NCBI GenBank assembly: GCA_011316305.1
Contig: SAUG01000034.1
Coordinates: 248,001 to 312,000 of the forward strand
Direction: 5' to 3'
Source: Rusavskia elegans
Lineage: Eukaryota; Ascomycota; Lecanoromycetes; Teloschistales; Teloschistaceae
DNA: 64,000 nucleotides
Below, piece by piece: positions 11,234-23,149 of the stretch (position 1 is its first letter; each line of letters opens with the position of its first letter). Below the pieces are notes generated by a model. That model searched no databases. It was not told the DNA's origin and was given only the letters and a program-made list of their open reading frames with translations. Position numbers and translations under genes: made by a program.

Positions 11234-11744
11234 TAATCTAGCCGATTCGGTACGGGTTTCTATTAGTATTTCGAAAACCCGACCCGAATTTTAGTAAATT
11301 AATTCGATCCGACCTACTAAATAGTATAGGTCGGTTTTTAAAATTAGAATTAAAAATCGGGTCGGATTATAAAATAGAAATCGATAGAAATTTAATCTAA
11401 TTTATTAAATTTTTTTTATAGTATATAATACTATAATAAATATAATAAATAATTAATTGATCCATTTTATATATAGATAATATATATAGATTATATATTT
11501 TTTTTATTAGATTAATTTTTAATAGATAGATATTATTTTTATATTAGAATTATATTTTTATACTAGATCTTAATAGTTTTAGTAAATCGAATCTAGAAAT
11601 CTATATTCGATCTAGAATTAAATTAATTTAATATTTAAAAAAAATCGGAACCGATTCGGTTTAATATCTAGAAAAGTCGAAACCGATTCGATTCGAATTC
11701 AAAATACGAACCCGGGTTTAAAACCCGACCCGACGGCCGGTATA
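11234..11744 (-). mobile_element. hAT-type MITE copy 1 (minus orientation)
   Basis: About 511 bp, starting TAATCTAGC and ending GCCGGTATA, degenerate versions of the family ends TAGACTGGC and GCCAGTCTA. The interior matches the copies at 12372 and 13797, including a GGTCGG-containing block near one end and a CCCGGGTTTAAAACCCGACC block at the other. Flanks share CTAGAT but an exact duplication cannot be placed. No coding capacity. Confidence 0.75.
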
Positions 11745-12371
11745 ACTAGATTAAAATCGAAAAGTTAAAACTACGTCGTATACTATTCGAGTATTATTAA
11801 AAGAAAATATTTATCTTTATCTAAATAAAATTAAACTATCGTACGATTTAGAAATTTTACTAAATTTATCCTATTTTTTAACGTCGTTTTAGAATTATAT
11901 TAGTTTACGAAATAATAGATATAAAACGTTATTATCGACTATATTTAATAGATTTAAATGGAATATATATAGTTTATCTTTTAAATTATTAAATCTATTT
12001 TTCTCCTTCCAAATATAGTAGCTATTCTATTTACTAATAAGTTCTTCGATTTTACGATAGATAATTAGAAGGTAGATTACGAAGTAAATAATAAAATCTT
12101 AAACATTGTATATATTAAAAAAGCTAGTTTAAAAAAAAGATTAAATATTATTTTAAAGCTCGTACGAAGTTAGTAGAATTCTTTTAATAAAGGGAAGGAA
12201 AGATATATAATCTAACGAAAAAGATAACTTTTTATAAACTACTTTTACTAGTATTCGATATTTTAATTTTGAATATTTATACTATAGATAAAATCGTTTT
12301 AAAATACTATAATTCAATAGATTATATAACGTAAATAGTAATACGTATCTACTATTATTAATATTTCTATT
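11745..12371. repeat. AT-rich spacer between MITEs
   Basis: RIP-type sequence of about 630 bp with no recognised element, tRNA or protein. It separates two MITEs of opposite orientation. Confidence 0.6.
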
Positions 12372-12873
12372 TAAATTGGCTATCGGATCGGGTTTTAAAT
12401 CCGGATTTATATTTTAAATTTAAATTAAATCGATTCCGACTTTTTTAGATATCGATTTAAGTCGGTTTCGATTTTTTTAGATACCGACTCGATTCGATTC
12501 CGAGTTAAATTCAGATTCCCGAATTTAATTTACTAAAACCGCTAAAATCAAATATAAAAGTATAATTCTAGTATAAAAATAATATCTATTTATAAAAAAT
12601 TTAATCTAATAAAAAGAAATATATTACCTATTTTTTTATTTATAGATAAAACTAATTAATTAATATTTTTTATATTAATTATAGAATTATAGTATAATAA
12701 TTATCGTATTATACTATATATAGAAGATTCAACGGATCGGATTAAATTTCTATCGGTTTCTATTTTATAATCCGATTTAATTTTCGATTCTAATTTTAGA
12801 AATCGACCTATACTATTGAATAGGTCGGATTTCTAAAAAACCGACGGAAATCTATATCGAAATAGCTAGTCTA
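12372..12873 (+). mobile_element. hAT-type MITE copy 2 with 8-bp target duplication
   Basis: 502 bp, starting TAAATTGGC and ending GCTAGTCTA. The flanking octamers are TTTCTATT (12364-12371) and TTTCTATC (12874-12881), identical but for one C/T transition, as expected for an 8-bp duplication later hit by RIP. hAT elements make 8-bp duplications and have short terminal inverted repeats. The interior is non-coding and matches copies 1 and 3. Confidence 0.85.
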
Positions 12874-13796
12874 TTTCTATCTTTCGATTTAATTATATAA
12901 AAGATACTATTTATATAAAAATTTCTATATAATTAAATTACTATTTTAGAATATTAATTAATATACGAACGAAAATTCCGATATAAATTTAAAAAATATA
13001 GCGAGTAAAAGTTTTAATACTATTATAGATTTCGATACTATATATTTCTAGTTTATTATAATCGTCGAAAAATTAGATAAAATTTAGTTCTAGTATAATA
13101 TATTCTCTCCGGAATCGTTATACGTTTACGAAGCGATAGTTAATATATTTAGATATAAAGAGGCGATATTAGAAGAAAAAACAATATATAAAAAAAATGA
13201 GTAATTATAAAATAGAAAAGAATATTATATAACCTTTTAATACACTTTTTATATCTATAGAAATAGTGATAGATTTTAACTTTATCTAAATACTAGATAA
13301 TTTTAAATTTAAATTTTTATATAATAAAATCGTATATAGTTTAAATAATCTATTTTCTTTTTTCTACTATATTCTATTATCGTATAAACTCTAAAGTTTA
13401 CTATAGTCGAATAAAATTAATTTAGCCGATTTAGTAGCTTTCGCGCTATAAGATACGAAAGAACTTTTTATCGTTAAATTTTATCTGCTAGAAAAGAAGT
13501 TAAATATAGTTAAAAAAGACTTTAAAATCTTCTATACGAATCTATCGAGTAATATTCTAGCTATAAAATCGATAGTTAATTATACGTTTTAAAATTTCGA
13601 TCCGGAAATTATTATATAAAGTAAATAGAATTCTATTTTATATAAAACTAACTAAAATCTAAAAGAAAATTCAGTTTTTAAATAAATTATTAAATTTAGA
13701 AAAACGTAGTATCGTTAAAAAAAATTAAAAGAAGAGAAAAGTAAAAGGTAAAATTACGATATTATACCAGAAATCTAAATTTTCTTTCGTCCGAAT
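12874..13796. repeat. AT-rich spacer, no recognisable gene
   Basis: RIP-type sequence between MITE copies 2 and 3. Some words retain CG (for example TCTCTCCGGAATCG near 13101), but no element or protein motif is recognisable. Confidence 0.6.
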
Positions 13797-14323
13797 TAAA
13801 TTAGCTACTTCCGTACGGGTTTCTATCGGTATTTTAGAAATCCGATCTAAGTTTTAATAAATCGGTTTAATCCGACCTATTAAATAGTATAGATCGGTTT
13901 CTAAAATTAAAATCGAAAATTAAATCGAATTATAAAATAGGAATCGATAGAAATCTAATCCGACCTGTTAAATCTTTTATATATAGTTTAATACTATAAT
14001 TATAATAGTATAATACTATAATTAATATTATAAATATATAATCAATATAATAAATAAATAGTTAATTATTTCTTTTTTTAGATAATATATATAGGTAATA
14101 TATTTCCTTTTATTAAAATAATTTTTAATAGATAGATATTACTTTAATATTAGAATTATATATTTACACTTGATTTTAGCGGTTTTAGCGGGTTAAATCC
14201 AAAAACCCGGATTCGATTCGGAATCGAATCGGATTATAATCGATATTTAAAAAAGTCGAAACCGACTCGGTTTAAACCCGAAATATAAACCCGGGTTCAA
14301 AATCCGACCCGACGGCCAGTCTA
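13797..14323 (-). mobile_element. hAT-type MITE copy 3 with perfect 8-bp target duplication
   Basis: 527 bp, starting TAAATTAGC and ending GCCAGTCTA. Both flanks carry GTCCGAAT (13789-13796 and 14324-14331), an exact 8-bp target site duplication. The interior matches copies 1 and 2. It is in reverse orientation relative to copy 2. No open frame; non-autonomous. Confidence 0.92.
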
Positions 14324-14331
14324 GTCCGAAT

Positions 14332-15247
14332 CTAGAAATTATTTTATTTGAAAGCTTTCTACCGTCCGCTATATATACTACCAGAAAGCAGATCAATTAT
14401 AAAAAACAAAAAAAAAAGGTTACAATCAATCTCGTTGGAGTAAAACGATCGAAAAATCGAGTCTGTATATTACTAAAGAAATTCATTCGATGGATTTAGA
14501 CGCTGGATATACTATGCAATCGACGACAAGAAATGATGATAAAACACGGAAAAATGACCGTAGAATATCGGTATCTTTGTATAAAGCTATATTATAAACC
14601 TGAATATATAGATAAACTTTGTATATCTTGATAAAAAGTTACGTGTTCCTATTTAATCAGGTTTAGTAATATATTTTCTGGCGTAAATATTTTATAAATT
14701 AATAGTATTGTAGATTACTATATTTTTTTACAATATTAGTTTCTCTTTTATAAAATATATTTATCTTCTATCTATTTATAATTATAAATTCGAAATTGAA
14801 AGATTTTATATCTATATTTTTTCTATAATCTATAGTTTTATTTACATCGAAAATTATTTACTAAAATCGAAATTTAAATATAAAAATTCGGTTTTAAAAT
14901 AATTTATAAATCTATTGAATTTTTATTATCGAACTTCTATAACTGAATAGATTACTAATAGACTATAAATTTATTATTTTAAATACAATGAAAAAAAAAT
15001 ATAGATTTTATTATTTAATAACTAGATCGTCTAGTAATAAAATATGCAGAAAAAATGAGTAGATTTATTTTATTATATATATAAAAGGCTAGTAAAAAGG
15101 TTTAAATAATTAATTTATTAAAAGAATTTATTAAAAACTATTTAAAAAACTATTATAAAATAACTACGATTCAGAAAAAAAATACTAATTTTTTTTTCCA
15201 ATTTAACTAATATTATAATTTTTAAAATTTTTTAAATAATATTAAAA
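14332..15247. repeat. AT-rich DNA, no recognisable gene
   Basis: About 900 bp. The part from 14380 to 14640 is less mutated (CA and TG present), the rest is RIP-type. No coding frame, RNA gene or repeat of known type is seen. Confidence 0.6.
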
Positions 15248-15617
15248 TATATATATATATACGATTCAATTATTCGAATTTTTAATTTTAATTTTTTAGA
15301 ATTTTATACTAGAAGTATTATTTGATTAGATTACGTAATTTTTTGAAAATTTAAATATTTTATCGAAAATCTATTTAAATTTATTAATTTGATTTTTAAT
15401 CGACTGATTTATACGATTATTATAGGATTTATTATATAGTTTCTCTATATTAATACTCTATATAAAAATAGACTTTAATCGATTGAAAAAACTTAAATGT
15501 TAGTTAATTTTCGAGGAGTTCGAACTTCTAACCCGTCGGATTTAATCCCGTTAATTCCGAAAAGCGCTAGATCCGTTAGATTACAAGATTTCGTAGTTTA
15601 TACTACTACGCTATTCA
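15248..15617 (-). repeat. tRNA-headed SINE-like repeat, copy C
   Basis: The reverse complement starts with an A-box-like segment (TAGCGTAGTAGT). It continues through a shared core (TCTAACGGATCTAGCG; TTTCGGAATTAACGG) to a B-box-like GAAGTTCGAAC, and ends near AATCGTATATATAT. The same order of blocks is present at 45234 and 45678. A and B boxes are internal RNA polymerase III promoter elements. The ~110-nt head does not fold as a normal tRNA, so a SINE-like retroposon fits better than a tRNA gene. Confidence 0.65.
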
Positions 15618-18600
15618 AATACTATAATGATATAAAAAATTTATTTTATTAAAAAACGAAACTATAATAGTAGATTTTCGCCGGAATGATATAGATTGAT
15701 CTGAATTTTGAAAATTAAAATCTATACTATTAGAATTTAATAGATAGTAGTATATAGAAAAATAGTATAGATTTTTAGAATAGAAAATAATTGAGTTAAC
15801 CTAGAGAATCTAGATATATATAAAAGGACGTTTTTACGATATATAATTAAAAATAACTTTCGAATAACTAATATAATTTTCGAATAATTGACCGATTCTT
15901 ATATTATTTTATAATAAAAATATAAATAAAACTAGTTAAAACGATTTCAGTAGTAGAATATATAGAATAGAATTTATATAATTTATTTTCTATATAGTCC
16001 TACTACTATATAGTTCTATCCGTTTCTATATTAGTATTTTTAATAGCCGGATTTCTTTCTATACTCGTTTCTATATCTCCGTTAACTTTTATATAACTTT
16101 TTATACGAATTAGTTTTCTATTAACTTCTAGATTTCTTTTAATATTAGTTCTATTAGTTTTATTTTTTCCTATTTCTATATCTAGTAGATTTAAACTACC
16201 CGCGACTAATTATATATATATTCGGTTCGATTTACTATAGAAAAAGTAATTATAATTATTATATATATATATCGAGTACTAGTCTACTAGTATATTTTGG
16301 AACTAGTTATTTTCGAATATTTCTACTAACTTTTTATTTCGCGTTTATTCGACTTTATAACGTTCCTTCGCGTTAGAGGTTTAAAACCGCTAACTATATA
16401 ATAAGGTTAGTATATATAGTAATAGATTTAGAGAAAAAAAATTTAATAATTCTATTTATACTATATATAATAAACCGTATATAATATATCTATTTTCTTT
16501 TAGGCGCGATTTAAACGCGCTTTTTTATTTACTCTTTCTATTATTCTATAGATACTAAAGTATTTCTTTTCCGCCGCTAATCGTTTTACTTTTTTATTTT
16601 TAAAAAGTTAAAAATCTATAAATAGCTTTTTAGATTTTTTATAGAACCTTGCTTTTTCCGAATAAAGATAATACGGATTTATCGGATAATATAACTTTTA
16701 TTTCCCGGAAGTATATAGATTTATAGTAAAATAAATAATATTTAAATTTAAAGATTAATAGATATAGATTAATATATAGAATAACCTAGCTATTATAGGG
16801 TCTAGAATATAGAATAAAATAAAGTATTTAGTATCTTTTTCTATAATAATAATACGCTTTATATAGATAGATACGAGATTTAGAACTGAAATATATTAGT
16901 AAATATTATAATATTTATTAGAACTAAAATATATTTTCGAATTATATAACTAAAGTAACTTTAAATACTTTTTTTAATACTTTTACCATTAGTTTTTAAA
17001 AATATAGACTATTAGATTAGAGTTTTAAATCTTTTATAATCTTTTGGACTAAATATAAAAAGAGAATATATAGTATTAGTAGATTCGTATTCCTTTATAA
17101 TATTTTAATATCGCGAAGTACGGCCGTAAAAGTTAATAAAAGTTTAACTTCTATAAAATAATTTATAGAATAAAGTAAAATCTAGAAATATTTACTACTA
17201 GCCTTTAGATATTGAATATACGGATTATTTATAATTAATTTTTATTCGGAAAACGTATCTAGAACTTTATATACGTATTTTCTTTTAAAACTTTAATAGT
17301 TATTTTATTAGCTTTTTTAATTTCTAATAGTAGGCTTTTACGATTTATATTTATTACTTTTATAGATATTAAAATCTTTTTTTTATTTTAAAAAGCGCGC
17401 GCTATAGTAGTAGAATTTAAAAATAGATAGTTTCTATCCGTCGTAAAATAGATTATAAACCAGTTATATTAAAAAGCTTTTATATAAAATTTAGATAAAT
17501 AAAACCAATATATTACTAATACTAGCAGCGGTAAAATTAGATACTAAATCTAATATCGTTAGCTCGTTAATAATTTTAATTATAAAAATTATTATTTTTA
17601 TAAATTTTTAATTATAGATTATTTTTTATAATTAATGATTACTCGGAATAATAGATATATTCAATACGCTTTATACTACTATAAATATTCGAACTATAGT
17701 TATAATATCTAAAAATAGTAAAAAGATTTTATTATATAAAATAAAAAGCGAGATATTAACTAGTTTTAAAATATTAAATTATTAAATCGTAGTAGATTTA
17801 GCCGTCTAATTAGTCCTTAAAGTAAATATAAAAGGAAAGACGATTATTTTACTAATTTTTATATAATTACCTCGCGAAATCGTATAGATAGCTATACCGA
17901 ATATAAATAAAAGTTAAATAAAATAAAAGACGTAGACTATAAAGTTTATAACCGTATTATTATTAATTTAAAGAAATTGTCTATCTATAAAAATATATCT
18001 AAAAATTAAAAAAAAAATATAAAATATAATATAGATAGTAAATAACGATAGAGAAATAAATTATACTTTTATATTATAATATATCGAGGAATTTAACCCG
18101 ATATATAGATATATTAAAGATATCTATACTTTTATCCATACTATTAATAACGTAATATTTTTTAATATATAAAATTAAATTCTAAACTCTATAGAAAATT
18201 GTTCGAATTAAATCGATATTAATAATAAAAAGGTAAACTATAGTAAATAGTACTATTATATTTAATTATAGAATTAATATTTTATAGATTCTATATTTAA
18301 AACTTTAATCGCTATAACTAACAGTCAGAAATTTATAATTTTAGAAATTTCCGCCGAGTAACTATAGGCTTTAAAAATAGAAAGCGAAGCTATAAAAAGT
18401 TTTTATCGATAGCTATAGATCTTTAAAACTATATAATCTATTTAAAACTAAACTATCTATTATTTTATTATAAAAAATATTGTAATAATATATACTATTA
18501 TAGTAAAACTTTATATATCTTCGACTACTAATTAGAAAATAATAATAATATTAAAATAATTTATCTATAGAGTTACTATATATAGCTATATTAATATATC

Positions 18601-19279
18601 GAAATATTTAATTATTAATATCCGATTAAAAAAGAAAAATGACTTTTAGTAATTATTCTATAAAATATTATATATACTAATTATAGTTTAAACTAATTTT
18701 ATTTTCGATATATTATTACTTTTTTATAAATTATTTAATAATATAGATTTAGCTATCTAGAAAAACCTGGTTTCCTATCGATATATAATAATAAAAGATA
18801 TTAAAAGTCGAGATAATAGTTAAATCGAGCTATCTAATCCGGCGTACTAATAGAATATTTATCTCGATTCTAATTCCTTTTTTAATAAATAAATATTAGA
18901 TAAAAACATTTAGAAGGCAGCCTACGCCTATTATTTTATAAAACGGCGATTTAATATTTATATTCCTGCCGATACGGTCTGCTTTTCTACTAAAAAAAAA
19001 AGATTTAATATAACCGAAATAGAATAGAACGTAATTAGTAAAGTTAATCGATATTATAAAAAGATATTTTAGAGCTATATAGTTTTATTATTAGAAATAT
19101 TTCTAAAATATTCTTATAACTATAAAAACTTGCTATATTAATAAAGAAAAAAGTTAAATATTTAAATTTAACTATTTAGAAAATTATATACTTTTAATAA
19201 TATTTAAAATCTAAAATCAAAATAATTTTATACAATATTTTATATATTAATTATAAATTTAAAAATATTTAGTTTTTTA
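15618..19279. repeat. RIP-degraded AT-rich DNA, no recognisable gene
   Basis: About 3.7 kb of AT-rich sequence, with CA/TG scarce and frames closed every few codons. Scattered longer frames (for example around 17,480-18,400, plus) contain no motif I can name. It ends at the target duplication of the first Copia1 element. Confidence 0.65.
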
Positions 19280-19284
19280 GAATA

Positions 19285-19460
19285 TATTGAAATTATATAT
19301 GTGGAATATCAAACTTGATTCACTAAAGTGGACTTTCGCCTGAACTAAGTATATAAAAAGGAGGTGGCAGGGTCTTGGCGTCTAGATCCACTAGACCTGA
19401 TCGGTACTAGCGCCCTTGGCGCTTTAGTATAGCTATTATACGTAATATATACTTCTAATA
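19285..19460 (-). repeat. Copia1a 3' LTR
   Basis: 176 bp, aligned to 33488-33663 with differences that are mostly C/T or G/A. It contains TATATAAAAAGG (plus strand), the near-palindrome CTAGATCCACTAG and a perfect 6-bp hairpin AGCGCC-CTT-GGCGCT. It is the less mutated of the two LTRs in its first half. Confidence 0.9.
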
Positions 19461-19689
19461 CTTCTATACGAATAATATACTATATATATACCGAGAGTAA
19501 AAATTAAATAGATTCGTTATATACTCGCTAAAAAACCCGTAGAAAAAAGAGTTTATATATAATAAAGGCGAAGCCGATAAAATTTAAAGAGTTTCTATAT
19601 TAGACGTATATATAAATTATAAAAATCGAAATCTAGATAAAAGAAAATTAGAGTTCCTATAGTTCCTATAATATCTTAAACCTTCTATA

Positions 19690-20945
19690 GTAGTAGTATA
19701 TTTAGTAGAATATTGGTATAGGTACTAGTTTATAATATAGATTTATTTAAAGTATTTAAAACGGATATCGCCCGATTAAAAGGGCGTATCTAGGGCTTCG
19801 GCGATCGAAAGTATCTATCTAGTAGTAAGTTATAGGTATTATCGGTTATTATCGATACCGCCGAAGTACTAAAGGGTATAGATATTATATTTCTTTTTAA
19901 TTTACTAAAGAAACGTATACTAAACGTCTATTAGAATATTATAAGCTTTTATAGATATATTAAAAGTTATATCGCCTAGATAATTCTAGATATAAAGGTA
20001 TTTACTATAGCTTTAAAGATTAATATAAATTTTTAGATTATTAACGATTACAGCGCCCTAATAATACTATTTCTAGAGTTTCTATAGGATCCTATAGTTA
20101 ATTTAGCGGTATAGCTAGATAGTAAAGACCCCGATACGTATTTATATATTATTACTATCTAGCTATAGGCGGCTAAAGATATTATAATTCTAAAAACTAT
20201 TAATATTATCTCTTATCTAATAGCGCTTAGATTCGAGGTTTAGGTAAAATAGTATCTGAAAGTAGGGATAGAGTAGATTATTATTATAGTTTATATAGGT
20301 AATATAAATTCGAAAGTTATCGAGTAATTTATTAAATACTTCGATATATACGTATAGGTCGAGCTTTCTAGAAATATAGGAGGTAAAGTTAAATCTTCGA
20401 AGGCTGCCTAAATCTATAACGGTTATAAATAGTATTAGATAGAAGCGTAGAATATAGGAAATCGAATAGTATAATTTATATATTAGACGGTATAGAATTA
20501 GTAAAGATATACTCGAAGATATAATAGTAGTAGATAGCGGGTAAAAATAAGTAGTAGGCGGCTAGCGGCTAGAGTACTAACCAGTCTATACCCGCGCGCT
20601 AGTTCTAAAAAGCTTTATATAGAGTCCGAATAGTCTACTAAATAGTTAAAATACGTTTTACCGATATTAAAACTAGTTAATATATTAAATCTGATATAAA
20701 ATTTAGTAAAGTATAGGCTAAAGATATTCTTTTAGTATTTTACTACTAAAATAGAAAAATAAATCCGGGTATAAATAACTATATATAGATTTTAATCGAA
20801 TATACTATCGGAGAGTATATAAAGAGTATAGCGATTTAAAAATAATATAGGTATTATAAAGATAGACTTATAGAGCCTAGAATTATTTAGAGGTTTAACT
20901 ACTTCCTATAGTATATATTATACTCTCCGAAAATAATATTTATAG
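19690..20945 (+). other. Possible antisense reading frame in the 3' region of Copia1a
   Basis: A plus-strand frame (in phase with base 19761) runs about 400 codons between the 3' LTR and RNase H, opposite to gag-pol. Its in-frame stops are all TAG or TAA. Protein-like stretches include DIARLKGRIQGFGDRKYLSS, and RRLAARVLTSLYPRASSKKL near 20570. The same frame is seen in the second copy (about 54,080-55,230). RIP removes TG, so absence of TGA is weak evidence; stops are roughly half as frequent as I would expect. No domain recognised. It could be an antisense ORF, an acquired sequence, or chance. Confidence 0.3.
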
Positions 20946-20965
20946 GTATATAGTAATTTCTAGTA

Positions 20966-20990
20966 CCCCGGAATTAATTATATTCCGGGG
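20966..20990. other. Perfect hairpin between RNase H and the 3' segment
   Basis: CCCCGGAAT (20966-20974) and ATTCCGGGG (20982-20990) form a perfect 9-bp stem with a 7-nt loop. The equivalent place in the second Copia1 (near 55,274) keeps a mutated version. It lies just beyond the end of RNase H. Role unknown; an RNA structure in the element's transcript is possible. Confidence 0.6.
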
Positions 20991-21039
20991 GAAATTATTA
21001 TTAGAAAGAATTTTTATAATTTAGACGGATTATTACTAT

Positions 21040-22165
21040 TATCGCTTAAAGTTTAAAGCGTTTTTAGGTTTTTAAGCCTAAATACTATATAGAAAGCCTT
21101 AAATTTACTTTTATCTAGAGTTTTAGTAAATCTATTAGCTACTATTTATTCCGTTAGAATATACTAAAAGTCGATAGTTTTATTAGTAACTTTTTCCCGT
21201 AGAAACTTAATATAGATATTAATATATTTAGTACGACTATAGAACTAAAGGTTTTTAATAAAGGTAATAGCGCCCTAGTTATTACTATAGAGGATTACTA
21301 TATCTAGGATAGTATTTAGATTCTATTTATCGATTAATTACTAATTTAAGATATAATTTAACTAAATAGTCTTTTTAGTAGTTCTAGTCTCCCTATCTAA
21401 TTCTACTTCGGCAGTTAATATAGCTATAGTAGTTTACTACTTAAATAACTAGCTAATAGCGCCGGATCTAATATTAAAAACGTACTTAAAAGTAGAACGA
21501 TAGATTTTATAGTTATCTATCTAATCGGTATCAGTATATCTCCGAAGCTTCTATAGATCGCTTCTATAAATAAAAATAAAGTAAGCTATTTTACGTAGAT
21601 ATTTAAAAATTCTAATAACGGCGTTTTAGTAGTAGCTTATAGGGTTAGACGAATATCGACTAACGACGGAAACGGCGAAAGCGATATCGGGACGGATCCT
21701 AAATATAGTATATATTAAGGAGCCGATAGTATTCTAATATTTATATTTTATTAGTAGAAGGTAATCTTAATTAGCGGAAGCGGTTTCTAAATAAAGGCCG
21801 GAATCTATAGAAATAGAAATATTATTTTTATAAATAGTAAAGCTATAATTCTTTAGAATCTATTTAATATAGATAGTTTAGTTTAATTAAATAGTTCGGA
21901 GTTTCCGGTTCCTAATAATTTTTATACCGAGGTAGAAGTTAATAGGGCCTAAATCTAATATTTAGAAATATTCGTTTAGATATATCTTAATATTATTAAG
22001 GTTCTAATAACTAGCGCTATATAGAAGGATATTATTAATATAAACGCCGATAATAATTATACTATTATAAAAAATACTATAATCGGATTCTAGAAATTTA
22101 AAGCCGATAGTAGCGAAAAATTTAACGAAGTAGCGGTATTAGACCCGAGGTAATTATTTAAAACT
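21040..22165 (-). pseudogene. Copia1a reverse transcriptase (C-terminal part) and RNase H
   Basis: Reading the minus strand from 22165 down, the frame gives the Copia reverse transcriptase palm sequence followed by DLGPINFYLGIKI, RPDIAFAVSVVSRYSSNP, and then RNase H with a TDTD-type region, IRSGAIS and NNQGAITF near 21,260-21,560. The catalytic YVDD reads YINN (about 22,029-22,043), so both aspartates are lost, each explained by a G-to-A change. Several TAA/TAG stops interrupt it. It continues the reverse transcriptase split by the family C insertion at 22180-23135. Confidence 0.85.
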
Positions 22166-22179
22166 ATAGAAGGCTTTCC

Positions 22180-23135
22180 CCCCTGGGGGGCTCCTGTCTG
22201 GAATTATATTGAGTTTTTATATATATATATATGTTTCATCAACGTTATATACGGCAACGATTGTTGCATTTCACGTGCAAAGAAATTTTTACAGCCAAAG
22301 GTATATTCATCAGGTAAAATTTACAGCGTCAATTATATTGACTATTTCCTTCATTCGATTACGAATCCTCTACCGTGTAAGTACAACTTCGTTACTCGCA
22401 GTCCTCGGTCTAGTTCAAATACCATATATTCCTTCCTCGACGTTATAAATAATCAGGAGTATCTAATATTTCCGCTATATCCACCTGCTATACTATAAAG
22501 TAATTATCTATATTCGTTATATCGGCCGTACTTATTATATAACCCGTACCTAAACGCTCCGCTAAGCTATTAAAGTACTTTTTAGCCTACCTAACTTTAA
22601 ATGGGTCGCTAGGTAGTATACTAGCTACTACAGCCAGAAGCTTTACCCGGTCGATTAGGCTAAAGGGAGGTAGGGAAGTTAGATAGTATATTTTAAGGGC
22701 GGTAAGAAAGAGATCTAGATTAAAGTCGAAATAGATTATTCTAGCTATAATAAGGTAGTCGATAACCGCGCGGGTAGATATAGTTATTACGGATATAGAT
22801 ACTACCGTCTAGTTTAGCTTATAGCTATAACTATTACGGGAGTATATACGTACGTAAAGGCTTTTAGGCTTATATTACTAGTAAATAAAGAAGAAACGAT
22901 AACTGCGAGGTATATTTATCTATAAAAATCTCTACGTTAGTTAAATTATCGGTAGAAGGATATATTATATTACTAAGCAAATTTAAATTAAAATTCTATA
23001 GAAAAAACCGTTATTTATATTAACTAAACTAGGGTATAAGTTCTACTACCGTATATTTAATACTGGTATACCAACGCTTGATTTACTTACCGAACCACTG
23101 GTTTATCGGGCACCAAAACCAAAATAAATAACTAA
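22180..23135 (+). mobile_element. Family C element inserted in Copia1a reverse transcriptase
   Basis: About 956 bp, absent from the matching position of the second Copia1 (near 56,480). It is flanked by ATAGAAGGCTTTCC (22166-22179) and ATAGAAGACTTTCC (23136-23149), a candidate 14-bp duplication with one G/A difference. It begins with CCCCTGGGGGG and ends near CACCAAAACC...AACTAA. A 79-codon frame at 22209-22448 is open but not convincing. Another copy lies in a MITE (~51555-52465) and a fragment at 1912-2105. I cannot assign it to a known class. Confidence 0.75.
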
Positions 23136-23149
23136 ATAGAAGACTTTCC

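Noticed and set aside
15618..19279. Helitron or other large transposon with coding frames near 17.5-18.4 kb
   Set aside because: After ignoring TAG/TAA the translations look partly protein-like, but no helicase, replication-initiator or transposase motif could be identified.
19360..19385. TATATAAAAAGG as evidence that Copia1 is transcribed from the plus strand
   Set aside because: The primer-binding site, gag-pol order and LTR termini all give minus orientation, and the complement TTTTTATATA can serve as a TATA-like element there.
22209..22448. 79-codon plus-strand open frame in family C
   Set aside because: It starts in a TA run, has no counterpart in the second family C copy, and shows no motif.
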